Shown here in pieces: positions 1 through 7,763 of a DNA stretch of 49,227 bases. The stretch comes from Verrucomicrobiota bacterium (GTDB taxonomy: Bacteria; Verrucomicrobiota; Verrucomicrobiia; Limisphaerales; J093): the NCBI GenBank assembly GCA_029556615.1, contig JAKQDD010000235.1:1-49227 (forward strand), given 5' to 3'. The notes beneath the pieces were generated by a model, which saw only the letters and a list, made by a program, of their open reading frames with translations, did not search any database and was not told where the DNA came from. Position 1 is the stretch's first letter, and the number at the start of each line of letters is the position of its first letter. The translations under genes and the position numbers were made by a program.

Positions 1-62
1 GTCAACAGGTCAAGTTTGGCCCCTGCCGTTCCAGGCCTCCCCACCTTCCGTCGAGGACTCTA
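1..62 (+). repeat. L element, 5'-truncated by the window edge
   Basis: Left-type dispersed element. It ends in GTCGAGGACTCTA (50-62), the same end seen at 7720-7731 in the other orientation. The body starting GTCAACAGGTCAAG recurs at 25633 and 45299. It is followed directly by an R element. The 5' inverted repeat lies outside the window. Confidence 0.85.
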
Positions 63-64
63 CG

Positions 65-152
65 TTAGCGAGGCGCGGAAGAAAGGGTTCGAAGAGGCAG
101 GAAGGCTTCATGGGATCGCGGACTTTGTTAGGTCTGAGGCGCGCCTCTCTAG
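65..152 (+). repeat. R element (MITE-like, about 88 bp)
   Basis: Right-type dispersed element. It starts TTAGCGAGGCGC and ends GCGCCTCTCTAG, so the ends are inverted repeats next to TA dinucleotides. The interior, with GGCTTCATGGGATCGCGGAC, is shared with the copies at 7551, 16683, 36897, 45363 and 46690. An open frame crosses it (16-558) but its protein resembles nothing and is taken as spurious. Confidence 0.85.
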
Positions 153-554
153 CCCCTTGTCAGAAGACATCTACCAACATGTTGTCTCTCTCCCCCTAAT
201 TCGGTCTCCGTCCGGGCCGAGGAACTTCCCCGCACAGATTCGGGGCGCACCCGGATCCTCGCCTAACGCCTGCGGCGCGAACGTGGGCCGTCGGCTCGTG
301 GTGGGTTTTCGCCTTGTAGGCGCGTGGGGTGTCGGCTCCGGGGTGGCCCGCCCGCTGGCGGGCGGGCGCTATAGGGGTTGGAGGGAATGGGCCCGCCCCG
401 GGGGCGGGCTTTCAAATCCGCGAAAACCCCGGACTGGGCGGCTCAAGGCGTCTGGTCAAGCCCAGGAAGTTGAGCCGCAAGGGACGCTTACGCGCGGATT
501 TGGGGCGCACCTCTGCGCTGGCTTTCGGCGAACGGTTGTGTTACTCGGGAGCGC
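153..554. other. gap upstream of the Gfo/Idh gene, no gene recognised
   Basis: I see no credible gene in these 402 bases. The stretch holds a very GC-rich hairpin at 346-367 (10-bp arms GCCCGCCCGC/GCGGGCGGGC, 2-nt loop), a second hairpin at 391-409, and a short direct repeat of GATTYGGGGCGCACC (about 237-251 and 496-510). The promoter of the downstream oxidoreductase should be in the last 140 bases, but no clear -35/-10 pair is visible. Confidence 0.5.
391..413 (+). terminator. possible intrinsic terminator hairpin
   Basis: GCCCGCCCC (391-399) pairs with GGGGCGGGC (401-409) and is followed by TTT. The T tract is short, so termination is only possible. The stem at 346-367 just upstream lacks a T tract. 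Confidence 0.35.
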
Positions 555-1874
555 ATGAATACTGCGCTGTCGCGTCGTCGGTTTCTGCATTGCACGGGCC
601 TGGCTGCTGCCGCGGGCTATGCCGCCCCCTGGTTGAGCCGGGCTCAGGGTTCCCCGAACGAGAAAGTGGATGTGGCGTTTGTCGGCGTGGCTAACCGCGC
701 GGCGGCGAACCTCGAGGAAGTCGCCCGTCTCACCGACCGGGTCAACGTGGTGGCGCTGTGCGATGTGGACGAGACCTTCCTGGCCCAGGCGGGCAAGAAC
801 CATCCGCAGGCAAAAACCTATCAGGACTTCCGCCGGATGATCGATCAGCGCGAGATCGATGCAGTGGTGGTGAGCACGCCGGATCACACCCATGCGGTCG
901 CCTGCGCCGCGGCGTTGCGCACGGGCCGGCATGTCTATTGCGAGAAACCGCTGACGCGTACGGTCTCCGAATGCCATGCCATTCGGGAACTCACGCACAA
1001 GCACCGGCGTGTGACCCAGCTTGGCACGCAAATCCATGCCGGGACGAACTACCGCCGCGTCGTCGAGCTGATTCAGACCGGCGCCATCGGCGCTGTCCGG
1101 GAAGTCCATGTCTGGGTGGCCGCCACGTATGGCGGTCAAGACCGCCCGAAGGACCAACCGCCTGTTCCTCCGGGCCTGAACTGGGACCTCTGGCTGGGGC
1201 CCGTGCCGTTCATCCCCTACCATCCCGAGTATGCCCCGTTCAAGTGGCGCAACTGGTGGGCCTTCGGCGGGGGTGCCCTCGCCGATTTCGGATGCCATTT
1301 CATGGACCTGCCGCACTGGGCGCTCGATCTGCGCGAGCCGGTCTCGGTCGAGCCGGTTGACGGTCCCCCGGTGCATCCGGATTCACCGCCTCCCTGGGCG
1401 ATTGTCCGATACCAGCACCCGGCGCGCCCGGCGGCGGCCGGCCAGCCGGACCGGCCCCCGGTGACCGTCCATTGGTACCACGGCGGCAAGCAACCCTCCT
1501 TGCTCGACGAGGAGCAGTCGAAGTACTTCCGCAGCGGCGTGCTCTTCATGGGCGAGAAGGGCCGGTTGCTGGCCGACTACACCCGGCGCCAGCTCCTGCC
1601 AGAGAAAGACTTCGAAGGCTTCAAGGCGCCCGCGCCGTTCATCCCCGACTCGATCGGCCATCACAAGGAGTGGATCGAGGGGATCCGCCAGGGCAAACCC
1701 ACCACCTGCAACTTCGATTACTCGGGGGCCCTCACGACGACCGCCCTGCTCGGCAATGTCGCGTATCGTGTCGGCCGCAAGATCACCTGGGACGCCCGCC
1801 GCCAGAAAGCGGTGGACTGTCCGGAGGCAACCCAGTTCCTGGTGCACCGCTACCGCAAAGGCTGGAAGCTGTAG
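555..1874 (+). CDS. Gfo/Idh/MocA family oxidoreductase, Tat-exported
   Basis: A 439-aa NAD(P)-dependent sugar or inositol dehydrogenase-type protein. The N-terminus has a twin-arginine signal (SRRRFLH, then an Ala-rich hydrophobic stretch, ending near LSRAQG), so it is probably exported. A Rossmann-like N-terminal domain follows (VDVAFVGVANRAA, with the dinucleotide glycine pattern relaxed), then the conserved catalytic-lysine motif YCEKPLTRTVSE near residue 135. The C-terminal half carries WDLWLGPVP and GGGALADFGCHFMDLPHW, typical of the large exported Gfo/Idh paralogues abundant in Planctomycetes and Verrucomicrobia. The substrate cannot be told. The ATG at 555 gives the complete Tat signal. 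A sialidase-like gene follows 18 nt downstream, probably co-transcribed. Confidence 0.93.
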   Translation: MNTALSRRRFLHCTGLAAAAGYAAPWLSRAQGSPNEKVDVAFVGVANRAAANLEEVARLTDRVNVVALCDVDETFLAQAGKNHPQAKTYQDFRRMIDQREIDAVVVSTPDHTHAVACAAALRTGRHVYCEKPLTRTVSECHAIRELTHKHRRVTQLGTQIHAGTNYRRVVELIQTGAIGAVREVHVWVAATYGGQDRPKDQPPVPPGLNWDLWLGPVPFIPYHPEYAPFKWRNWWAFGGGALADFGCHFMDLPHWALDLREPVSVEPVDGPPVHPDSPPPWAIVRYQHPARPAAAGQPDRPPVTVHWYHGGKQPSLLDEEQSKYFRSGVLFMGEKGRLLADYTRRQLLPEKDFEGFKAPAPFIPDSIGHHKEWIEGIRQGKPTTCNFDYSGALTTTALLGNVAYRVGRKITWDARRQKAVDCPEATQFLVHRYRKGWKL

Positions 1875-1892
1875 CAAGGCTTTCTCTCCCCC

Positions 1893-3209
1893 ATGCACGC
1901 GCTCCTCGCCTCGTCCCGGATCGCCCGCGTCGTCATCCGGCTGCTGCTTTGCGTCGGCCTGAGCTCGCCAGCCCTTCGCCCCAATGCCGGGCCGGCCGGG
2001 CGTGTCGCAGAAACCAAGCCGGTGTACCGGGCGGAGCTCGTCTTCCCGCCCGAGTCCTGGCACAACCACGCGTCGTGCGTTGTCGAGACTCCCCGGGGCG
2101 ACCTGTGGGTCTGCTGGTTTCACGGGTCAGGCGAGCGGACGGCGGACGACGTGAAGATCGAGGGGGCGCGCTGGCGGCGGGGGGCGCGTGGCTGGAGCCC
2201 GCGGTTCACCCTGGCGGACACGCCGGGATACCCCGACACCAACCCGGCGCTGTTCATCGATCCCGAGGGCCGGCTCTGGCTGCTCTGGCCCACCATCCTC
2301 GCCAACCGGTGGGAGAGCGCCCTCATGAAGTACCGGATCAGCGCTGATTACCACCGGGACGGGCCGCCGCGCTGGCAGGTCAGCGAGAACCTCCACGTCA
2401 CGCCCGGCCCCGAGTTCGAGGCGGAAGTGAACCGACGACTCCCGGACCTCGAGGCCCAGGTCCGCGGCTTGTCGCTCTCCGAAACCGAGCGCCGCGAGGC
2501 GAACGAATTCCTCGATGCCATGCGCCAGCATGCCGGTGACAAGCTCTACCGGCGCCTGGGTTGGATGACGCGGGCGCATCCGTTCGTGCTCGACGGCCGG
2601 CGAATCATCGTGCCGCTCTATCACGACGGTTTTTCGTTCTCGCTCATGGCGATCACGGAGGACGGCGGAGCCACCTGGCATGTCAGCGCCCCGCTGGTCG
2701 GCGGCGGCAACATCCAGCCCAGCATCGTGCGGCGAACCGACGGCTCGCTCTACACCCTGATGCGCGACAACGGCCCGCCTCCCAAGCGTCTGCTCGAAGC
2801 CGAGTCCCGCGATCGCGGCGAGACCTGGAGCGCCGTCGTCGACAGCGTGATCCCGAATCCCGGCTCCGGCGCGGAGCTGCTGGCGTTGCGCAACGGCCAT
2901 TGGCTGTGCGTGGGCAACGACACCGAGTCGGGCCGGCACCGGCTCGCCGTGTGGATGTCGGCCGACGAAGGCCGGACCTGGCCTTGGCGCCGGGCGCTCG
3001 AGGAGGATCCGCCCGGGCCCGAGGCCGGTTCCTACAGCTATCCCTCGGTGCTCGAAGCGCGGGACGGATCGATCCACGTGACCTACAGCTGGCACCGGAG
3101 CCGGCCCCGGGCTGGCACTGGCGAGCCTGCGGGTAAATCGATCAAACACGCCCGGTTCAACGAGGCCTGGATCCGATTTGGGCTTTATCCCGGCCCGGAA
3201 GCGCGATAG
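1893..3209 (+). CDS. secreted sialidase-like (BNR/Asp-box) glycoside hydrolase
   Basis: A 438-aa protein of the exo-alpha-sialidase-like superfamily with a six-bladed propeller expected. The first 33 residues have a basic start and a hydrophobic core (VVIRLLLCVGLS), consistent with a signal peptide. Three Asp-box motifs (SxDxGxxW type) are visible: EDGGATW, SRDRGETW and SADEGRTW. Domain order is signal, then propeller to the end. In Verrucomicrobia such proteins often act on plant or algal glycans rather than sialic acid, so the true substrate is open. It lies 18 nt after the Gfo/Idh gene and its stop is 10 nt before the chosen start of the next gene, which suggests one operon. Confidence 0.88.
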   Translation: MHALLASSRIARVVIRLLLCVGLSSPALRPNAGPAGRVAETKPVYRAELVFPPESWHNHASCVVETPRGDLWVCWFHGSGERTADDVKIEGARWRRGARGWSPRFTLADTPGYPDTNPALFIDPEGRLWLLWPTILANRWESALMKYRISADYHRDGPPRWQVSENLHVTPGPEFEAEVNRRLPDLEAQVRGLSLSETERREANEFLDAMRQHAGDKLYRRLGWMTRAHPFVLDGRRIIVPLYHDGFSFSLMAITEDGGATWHVSAPLVGGGNIQPSIVRRTDGSLYTLMRDNGPPPKRLLEAESRDRGETWSAVVDSVIPNPGSGAELLALRNGHWLCVGNDTESGRHRLAVWMSADEGRTWPWRRALEEDPPGPEAGSYSYPSVLEARDGSIHVTYSWHRSRPRAGTGEPAGKSIKHARFNEAWIRFGLYPGPEAR

Positions 3210-3219
3210 AAAGCCGGGC

Positions 3220-4584
3220 ATGACATCGGATCGCGCCGTTCAGGGGCTTCCGGCGGGGCAGGTCATGGCCGCTGCCCAGTGTGTGCAGTATCAAGAGGGA
3301 GCTGTCGTCAGCCGGGAGCTCGCCCGGCAACAGGGCGGCACGGTGACGCTCTTTGCCTTCGACGCCGGCCAGGGGCTGAGCGAACACACGGCCCCCTTTG
3401 ATGCGCTGGTCCACGTGCTCGAAGGCGAAGCTGAAATCCAGATCGATCGCCGGCCGCATCCGCTGCGCGGCGGCGACCTCCTGCTCATGCCGGCACATCA
3501 TCCCCACGCCGTCCAGGCGCGGACGCCGTTCAAGATGCTGCTGGTGCTGCTGCGGACGGCGCTGATGCTCATGGGCCTGCTCTGGGGGGCGGGCCCGGCC
3601 ACCGCGGGCGAGACGCCCGCGGCAACGAGTCGGCCAATCCCCGTCATCCTGGACACGGATATCGGGGATGACATCGATGACACTTGGGCGCTCGGGTTGT
3701 TGCTGCGCTGTCCGGAGCTCGATCTGAAGCTTGTGGTCGGCGATTACGGGCGGGCTCCCTACCGCGCCCGGCTGCTGGCGAAGTTCCTGCAGACGGCCGG
3801 CCGGACCGACGTCGCCGTGGGGGTCGGCCAGGACCGGGACCCGCGCGGGGACGGAGCCCAGGCGGCCTGGGTGAAGGACTACGACCTGAAATCCTACCCC
3901 GGGACGGTGCATGCCGACGGTATTGGGGCAATGATCGACCTGATCCTCGGCAGCGCGGAGCCGGTGACCCTGATCGCGATCGGGCCGGTCCCCAATCTGG
4001 CGGCGGCACTGGCGCGGGAGCCGCGCATCGCCCAGCGCGCCCGGTTCGTCGGCATGCACGGCAGCGTCCGCAGCGGGTACAACGGCCAACCGCCACCCGA
4101 TCCGGAATGGAACGTCAAAGCGGATGCCGCATCCTGTCGGGCGGTGTTCCAGGCGGCCTGGCCGATGACGATCACGCCGCTCGACACCTGCGGCCGGGTG
4201 GTGCTCGACGGCGAGCGCTACCAGCGGGTCTATCGGTCGCCCGACCCGATCGCGGCAGCCATTCGGGAAAACTACGGCCACTGGAACGTCCACCAGAAGG
4301 GAAAGCCCGAGACCGTCGCCCAGCGCTCGAGCACGCTCTTCGACACTGTGGCGGTCTACCTTGCCTGCCGGCAGGATTTCTGCCGCATGGAAACCGTCTC
4401 CCTGCGCGTGACCGATGACGGTTTCACGCGGGTCGATCCTGCCGGCAAGGCGGTCAGCGCCGCCATGGAATGGACCCACCTCGACGGCTTCCGCGACTGG
4501 CTCGTCAAGCGGTTGGCGGGAGGGGTGCCGGCGGCGGGGATCAGACCTGCGAGTACGGCGCCGGTTTCAGCGGGAGGTTCGTGA
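3220..4584 (+). CDS. cupin domain fused to a nucleoside hydrolase-like domain
   Basis: A 454-aa two-domain protein. Residues about 1-110 form a small cupin (GQGLSEHTAPFDALVHVLEG, then PHPLRGGDLLLMPAHHPHAV, giving the metal-binding His/Glu pattern). This is directly followed by a hydrophobic stretch that reads as a signal peptide (MLLVLLRTALMLMGLLWG, cleavage likely at ATA-G), then a nucleoside hydrolase domain with the Ca-binding signature DTDIGDDIDD and a distal FDTVAVYLA motif. The ATG at 3220 is preferred to an upstream start at 3178, which would overlap the preceding gene. In-frame ATGs at 3535, 3565 and 3571 could start a separately secreted hydrolase. Its 3' end overlaps the convergent NIPSNAP gene by 44 nt. 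The substrate (ribonucleoside or another N-glycoside) is unknown. Confidence 0.85.
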   Translation: MTSDRAVQGLPAGQVMAAAQCVQYQEGAVVSRELARQQGGTVTLFAFDAGQGLSEHTAPFDALVHVLEGEAEIQIDRRPHPLRGGDLLLMPAHHPHAVQARTPFKMLLVLLRTALMLMGLLWGAGPATAGETPAATSRPIPVILDTDIGDDIDDTWALGLLLRCPELDLKLVVGDYGRAPYRARLLAKFLQTAGRTDVAVGVGQDRDPRGDGAQAAWVKDYDLKSYPGTVHADGIGAMIDLILGSAEPVTLIAIGPVPNLAAALAREPRIAQRARFVGMHGSVRSGYNGQPPPDPEWNVKADAASCRAVFQAAWPMTITPLDTCGRVVLDGERYQRVYRSPDPIAAAIRENYGHWNVHQKGKPETVAQRSSTLFDTVAVYLACRQDFCRMETVSLRVTDDGFTRVDPAGKAVSAAMEWTHLDGFRDWLVKRLAGGVPAAGIRPASTAPVSAGGS

Positions 4585-5320
4585 TCCCGCAGAGGATCTT
4601 CTTGTCCGCGTACTCGGGCTTGGCACGGAGGCTCTGCCAGTCCGGATCCGCCCCGAACCGCTTCCAGGCAGCCGCCTGTTCCTCGGCGCTCGTGAACACG
4701 AGCATGTAGGTCAGATTCGGCAGCTTGGTCCCCGACAACGCCTCGCCGAAAAACACCGGGTTCAAGCCGACCTTCCGGAAGATCCGGATCTCGGCGGTGT
4801 TGAACATCTCGATCTTCTTCTGGCCGGTCTTGATGCTCGGGCTCTCGTAAATCCGCAGCTGGAAGACGCGGCCCGGCGATCGGACCGGCGTCTCGATCCG
4901 CGGCATGCCGCTGAAGGCGAGAAGCGAGGCGCTCTCCATGCGTTTGAAGGCGGGCGCTTCCGCCGGGGCATCGAGGAATGCCGCCCCGCGCTGCAAGGCG
5001 ACGCCCTTGGCCAGAAGCCGCTGGTTGAGGAGAGCCAGGGTTTCGAGCGACTTGTGGCGGGCCAGCACGGTGACTGGCCCCAGCTCCTTCTCCGGGTAGA
5101 ACACCCCGATGGGGCGCGCCCCCGCGCGGTTCCAGGCCGGGATCGCCGTCCCCTCGAGGAAGCCGTCGAGACCCTTGCGTTGTTCTTCGCTCTCGAGGTG
5201 GTACTGGGTGAGCAGATAGAAATCCCGTCCGGCGGTACCGGTGCCGGCGGCGTGGGCACTGAGTGTGAGCGGCGCCAGGCTGGTCGCCCCAGCGAGAGTC
5301 AGGAAGGTGCGTCGTTTCAT
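4541..5320 (-). CDS. NIPSNAP family protein with Tat-like signal
   Basis: A 259-aa protein with an N-terminal export signal (MKRRTFLTLAGATSLAP, ending near AHAAG; the pair is KRR rather than a full SRRxFLK). Two NIPSNAP-type ferredoxin-like repeats follow: residues about 33-130 (FYLLTQYHLESEEQ) and 145-255 (VFQLRIYESPSIKTGQKK, then VFFGEALSG and TYMLVFTSAEEQ). The Tat-exported double NIPSNAP arrangement is common in Verrucomicrobia and Planctomycetes. Its biochemical role is not established. It is transcribed towards the cupin-hydrolase gene and its last 44 nt overlap that gene's 3' end on the other strand. Confidence 0.9.
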   Translation of the reverse strand: MKRRTFLTLAGATSLAPLTLSAHAAGTGTAGRDFYLLTQYHLESEEQRKGLDGFLEGTAIPAWNRAGARPIGVFYPEKELGPVTVLARHKSLETLALLNQRLLAKGVALQRGAAFLDAPAEAPAFKRMESASLLAFSGMPRIETPVRSPGRVFQLRIYESPSIKTGQKKIEMFNTAEIRIFRKVGLNPVFFGEALSGTKLPNLTYMLVFTSAEEQAAAWKRFGADPDWQSLRAKPEYADKKILCGITNLPLKPAPYSQV

Positions 5321-5463
5321 GGCTGACAGATTCGTGTGGTTCTGTTCGGCGAATCCTGACGGCGAATGCCCGGGTCGCGCAATAGGATTTCCAAGTCTTT
5401 TCGGGTTTTTTGGCGTGCAATCGCCCCCACGGTTTGAGAGCGTGCGGGTCGGTTGTCGTGAAC
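5321..5463. promoter_or_regulatory. divergent intergenic region, NIPSNAP / phoU
   Basis: This 143-nt spacer separates the minus-strand NIPSNAP gene from phoU and should hold both promoters. An 8-bp direct repeat CGGCGAAT lies at 5347-5354 and 5360-5367, and GATTCG/CGAATC form an inverted pair at 5329-5334 and 5350-5355. These could be a regulator site. I do not see a convincing Pho box. Confidence 0.35.
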
Positions 5464-6567
5464 ATGCACCCCCATCTCGAAGAGAGCCTGCAACGAGGTA
5501 TCGACCAGATCCGCGAGCGGATCGGCCACATGTCGGCGCGGGTGAACCAGGCCTTGGGGCTCTGTTGGCAGGCGTTGGAACGCCGGAGCCGTGCTCTGGC
5601 CTATACGGTCATCCTCCGGGACCGCTGTGTCGACCGGATCGAGAAGGAGCTGGACCAGCTCTGCCTCGAGTTTCTCGTCCGGCAACAGCCCGTGGCGCGG
5701 CAGCTGCGGTTCGTCTACGGCGCGATCCGGATCAACCTCGAGCTCGAGCGCATCGGGGATTACTCCGAGAGCATCGCCCGTCAGGTGCTCAAAACCCTGG
5801 CTCTGCCCCAAGTCCCCGCCCTCGACCAGTTCCAACAGATCTCCGCGCTTGCGGTCCGCATGCTCGAAGAAGCCGTTCAGAGCTATCTCCAGCAGGATGC
5901 CGATCGCGCCCGCGCCGCCATGGCCTCGGAGGAAGAGGCCGACCGGCTGCGCGATCGGCTCGGGCGCGAGCTGCTCGAAGCCGAGCGCTCGGGCCGGCTG
6001 CCTCTCGAAGCGCTGACGCCCCTCCTGACGATCGCGCGCCGGTTCGAGCGCGTGACTGACCAGGCGAAGAACATCTGCGAGGAGGTCCTCTACCTCTGCA
6101 GCGGTCAGTACAGTCGCCACCGCGGATCGGCCCTGGCCCGCGTGTTGCTGGTGGACCGCGGGCACGGTTGGCTCAGCCGGTTGGCCGAAAGCGTGGGGGC
6201 CCGGCTGGGCGGCGCCGGGGTTCAGTTCACCAGCGCCGGATTGACCGCCGGACCCGAAGACCCCCGCCTGGGGCCGTTTCTCGCGGGCCGCGGGCTGCAG
6301 TCCGGAGCGACCCAGTTCCGGGTGGTGGGAGGCATTCCGGACCTGGCGCAATGGCCGGTGGTCGTCGCCCTCGATCTCGAGAGCCGCGCCGTGTTCGACG
6401 GGCTCCCGGCCAAGACGGTGGCCCTCGATTGGAGCGCGCTGGCCCCCGGCGGGCCAATCGAGGACGCCGCGTTTCCGGCGGCCGCCGCCGCCGCGGAACA
6501 GGCCCTGACCGAGCGCCTGACGCGATTGATCAAAGTCCTTGCCGGGGAAGCCGTGCTCGAGGATTGA
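5464..6567 (+). CDS. phoU: PhoU with C-terminal pseudo-LMW-phosphatase domain
   Basis: A 367-aa protein. Residues about 1-215 are the two three-helix PhoU repeats (SLQRGIDQIRERIGHMSARV and RINLELERIGDYSESIAR, then ERVTDQAKNICEE near the end). PhoU dampens PhoR and Pst activity when phosphate is plentiful. Residues about 223-367 look like the low-molecular-weight phosphatase/ArsC fold: RVLLVDRGHGWLSRLAE aligns without gaps to the family loop VLFVCTGNxCRSxxAE, then VQFTSAGL, ALD and a C-terminal helix ALTERLTRLIKVL. The catalytic Cys is Asp231 and the loop Arg is Leu, so phosphatase activity should be absent. The ATG at 5464 fits the PhoU start; an in-frame TTG at 5410 adds an unlikely tail. 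pstS follows after 48 nt. Confidence 0.9.
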   Translation: MHPHLEESLQRGIDQIRERIGHMSARVNQALGLCWQALERRSRALAYTVILRDRCVDRIEKELDQLCLEFLVRQQPVARQLRFVYGAIRINLELERIGDYSESIARQVLKTLALPQVPALDQFQQISALAVRMLEEAVQSYLQQDADRARAAMASEEEADRLRDRLGRELLEAERSGRLPLEALTPLLTIARRFERVTDQAKNICEEVLYLCSGQYSRHRGSALARVLLVDRGHGWLSRLAESVGARLGGAGVQFTSAGLTAGPEDPRLGPFLAGRGLQSGATQFRVVGGIPDLAQWPVVVALDLESRAVFDGLPAKTVALDWSALAPGGPIEDAAFPAAAAAAEQALTERLTRLIKVLAGEAVLED

Positions 6568-6615
6568 CCCGCGTCTGCCGACATCCCAGCTCACCAGTAA
6601 CTCGAATCAGGCATC

Positions 6616-7554
6616 ATGAGAACCCTTGGCAATGTTACAATACCGTGTCGGGGAGCAACGCGACGGCCCTCGGCCTCCTGGCGGCTGGGCGCCCTCTGCC
6701 TTCTGCTGGGCGTGGCCGCCGGCTGTGGCTCGGGCGGAGGCCCGGGCGAACGGACCGTGACCATCCAGAACAAGGGTTCGGACACGATGGTGAACGTGGC
6801 CCAGGCTTGGGCCGAGGCCTATCACGAGGTCAAGCCCGATGTGGCCATCGAGGTCTCCGGCGGCGGCTCCGGCCCTGGTATGGCCGCCCTGGATAACGGC
6901 ATGGTCGACATCGCCAACTCGAGCCGGGACATTAAACCCGACGAAATCAGCACCGCCCAAAAGAACACGGGCAAGAAGCCCCATCCCGTGATTGTGGGCT
7001 ACGATGCCCTCGCGGTGTATGTGCACAAGGACAACCCGCTGAAGGAGATCACCTTCGAGCAATTGACCGGCATCTTCGCCGAAGGAGGCACCCTGACCCG
7101 GTGGTCGCAGTTGGGCGTGGCACTGCCCGGTGGAGGCGATGACACGATCGTCCGGGTCAGCCGGCAGTCCAGCTCGGGCACGTACGAGTTCTTCCGGGAG
7201 CACGCGCTGGGCAACAAGGATTTCAAGCTCGGCTCGCGCGACATGAACGGCTCGAAGGAGGTCGTCGAGTTGGTCGGGAACACACTGACCGCCATCGGCT
7301 ACAGCGGGATGGGCTACGCCACGCCGGCGGTCCGGATGGTGCCCGTTGTTCCTCCGGGAGGCGGCCCGGCCGTGATGCCCACGGTCGTAACCACGCTGAA
7401 GAAGGAGTACCCGATCGCCCGTTCCCTGCTCATGGCCACCCTCGGCGAGCCTCAGGGCGCCACGAAGGATTACCTCGATTGGATTCTCTCGCCCGCAGGA
7501 CAGAAGATCCTGGAAGCGAGCGGGTACGTGCCCGTGGCGGCTGCCAAACCCTAG
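6616..7554 (+). CDS. pstS: phosphate ABC transporter substrate-binding lipoprotein PstS
   Basis: A 312-aa periplasmic phosphate-binding protein. The N-terminus is a lipoprotein signal (LGALCLLLGVAAGC, lipobox AAGC), so it is probably membrane-anchored. Phosphate-binding signatures are visible: GSDTMVNV, EVSGGGSGPGMAAL, DIANSSRDIK, and SRQSSSGTYEFF in the second lobe. Length is normal. It is first of the pst genes, after phoU. The TAG stop (7552-7554) is part of an R element, and R plus L elements fill most of the 209-nt gap to pstC, so the original C-terminus may have been altered slightly. Confidence 0.96.
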   Translation: MRTLGNVTIPCRGATRRPSASWRLGALCLLLGVAAGCGSGGGPGERTVTIQNKGSDTMVNVAQAWAEAYHEVKPDVAIEVSGGGSGPGMAALDNGMVDIANSSRDIKPDEISTAQKNTGKKPHPVIVGYDALAVYVHKDNPLKEITFEQLTGIFAEGGTLTRWSQLGVALPGGGDDTIVRVSRQSSSGTYEFFREHALGNKDFKLGSRDMNGSKEVVELVGNTLTAIGYSGMGYATPAVRMVPVVPPGGGPAVMPTVVTTLKKEYPIARSLLMATLGEPQGATKDYLDWILSPAGQKILEASGYVPVAAAKP

Positions 7555-7638
7555 CGAGGCGTGCCTCAGACCTAACGAAGTCCGCCATCCCATGAAGCCT
7601 CCCTGCCCTTCTGTACCCTCTGTTCCGCGCCTCGCTAA
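7551..7638 (-). repeat. R element between pstS and pstC
   Basis: Inverted copy of the R element, from CTAGCGAGGCGTGCC to CCGCGCCTCGCTAA. Its first TAG is the stop codon of pstS. It may affect the relative expression of pstS and the membrane components by forming a hairpin or terminator. Confidence 0.85.
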
Positions 7639-7640
7639 TG

Positions 7641-7731
7641 TAGAGTCCTCGAAGGCGCCGGGGGGCGGGTTGGGAACGGCAGGGATCAGACTCGACCTCT
7701 TGACCACGAGTTCCACACGTCGAGGACTCTA
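7641..7731 (-). repeat. L element between pstS and pstC, complete copy
   Basis: The most complete L copy. TAGAGTCCTCGA (7641-7652) and TCGAGGACTCTA (7720-7731) are perfect 12-bp inverted ends that include TA at both outer edges. The body is diverged from the other copies. It follows the R element by 2 nt, in the same relative order as at 1-152 and 45272-45453. Confidence 0.85.
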
Positions 7732-7763
7732 AACCGCTTCAACCGCGAGCGCCAGCGACCGAC

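Noticed and set aside
16..558. 180-aa open frame at the start of the window
   Set aside because: It crosses L and R elements and a GC-rich gap, its protein shows no family features, and it overlaps the Gfo/Idh start.
5321..5463. Pho box upstream of phoU
   Set aside because: Sequences near CTGACAG and CTGTTC were inspected, but no two-unit CTGTCAT-like box with proper spacing is present.
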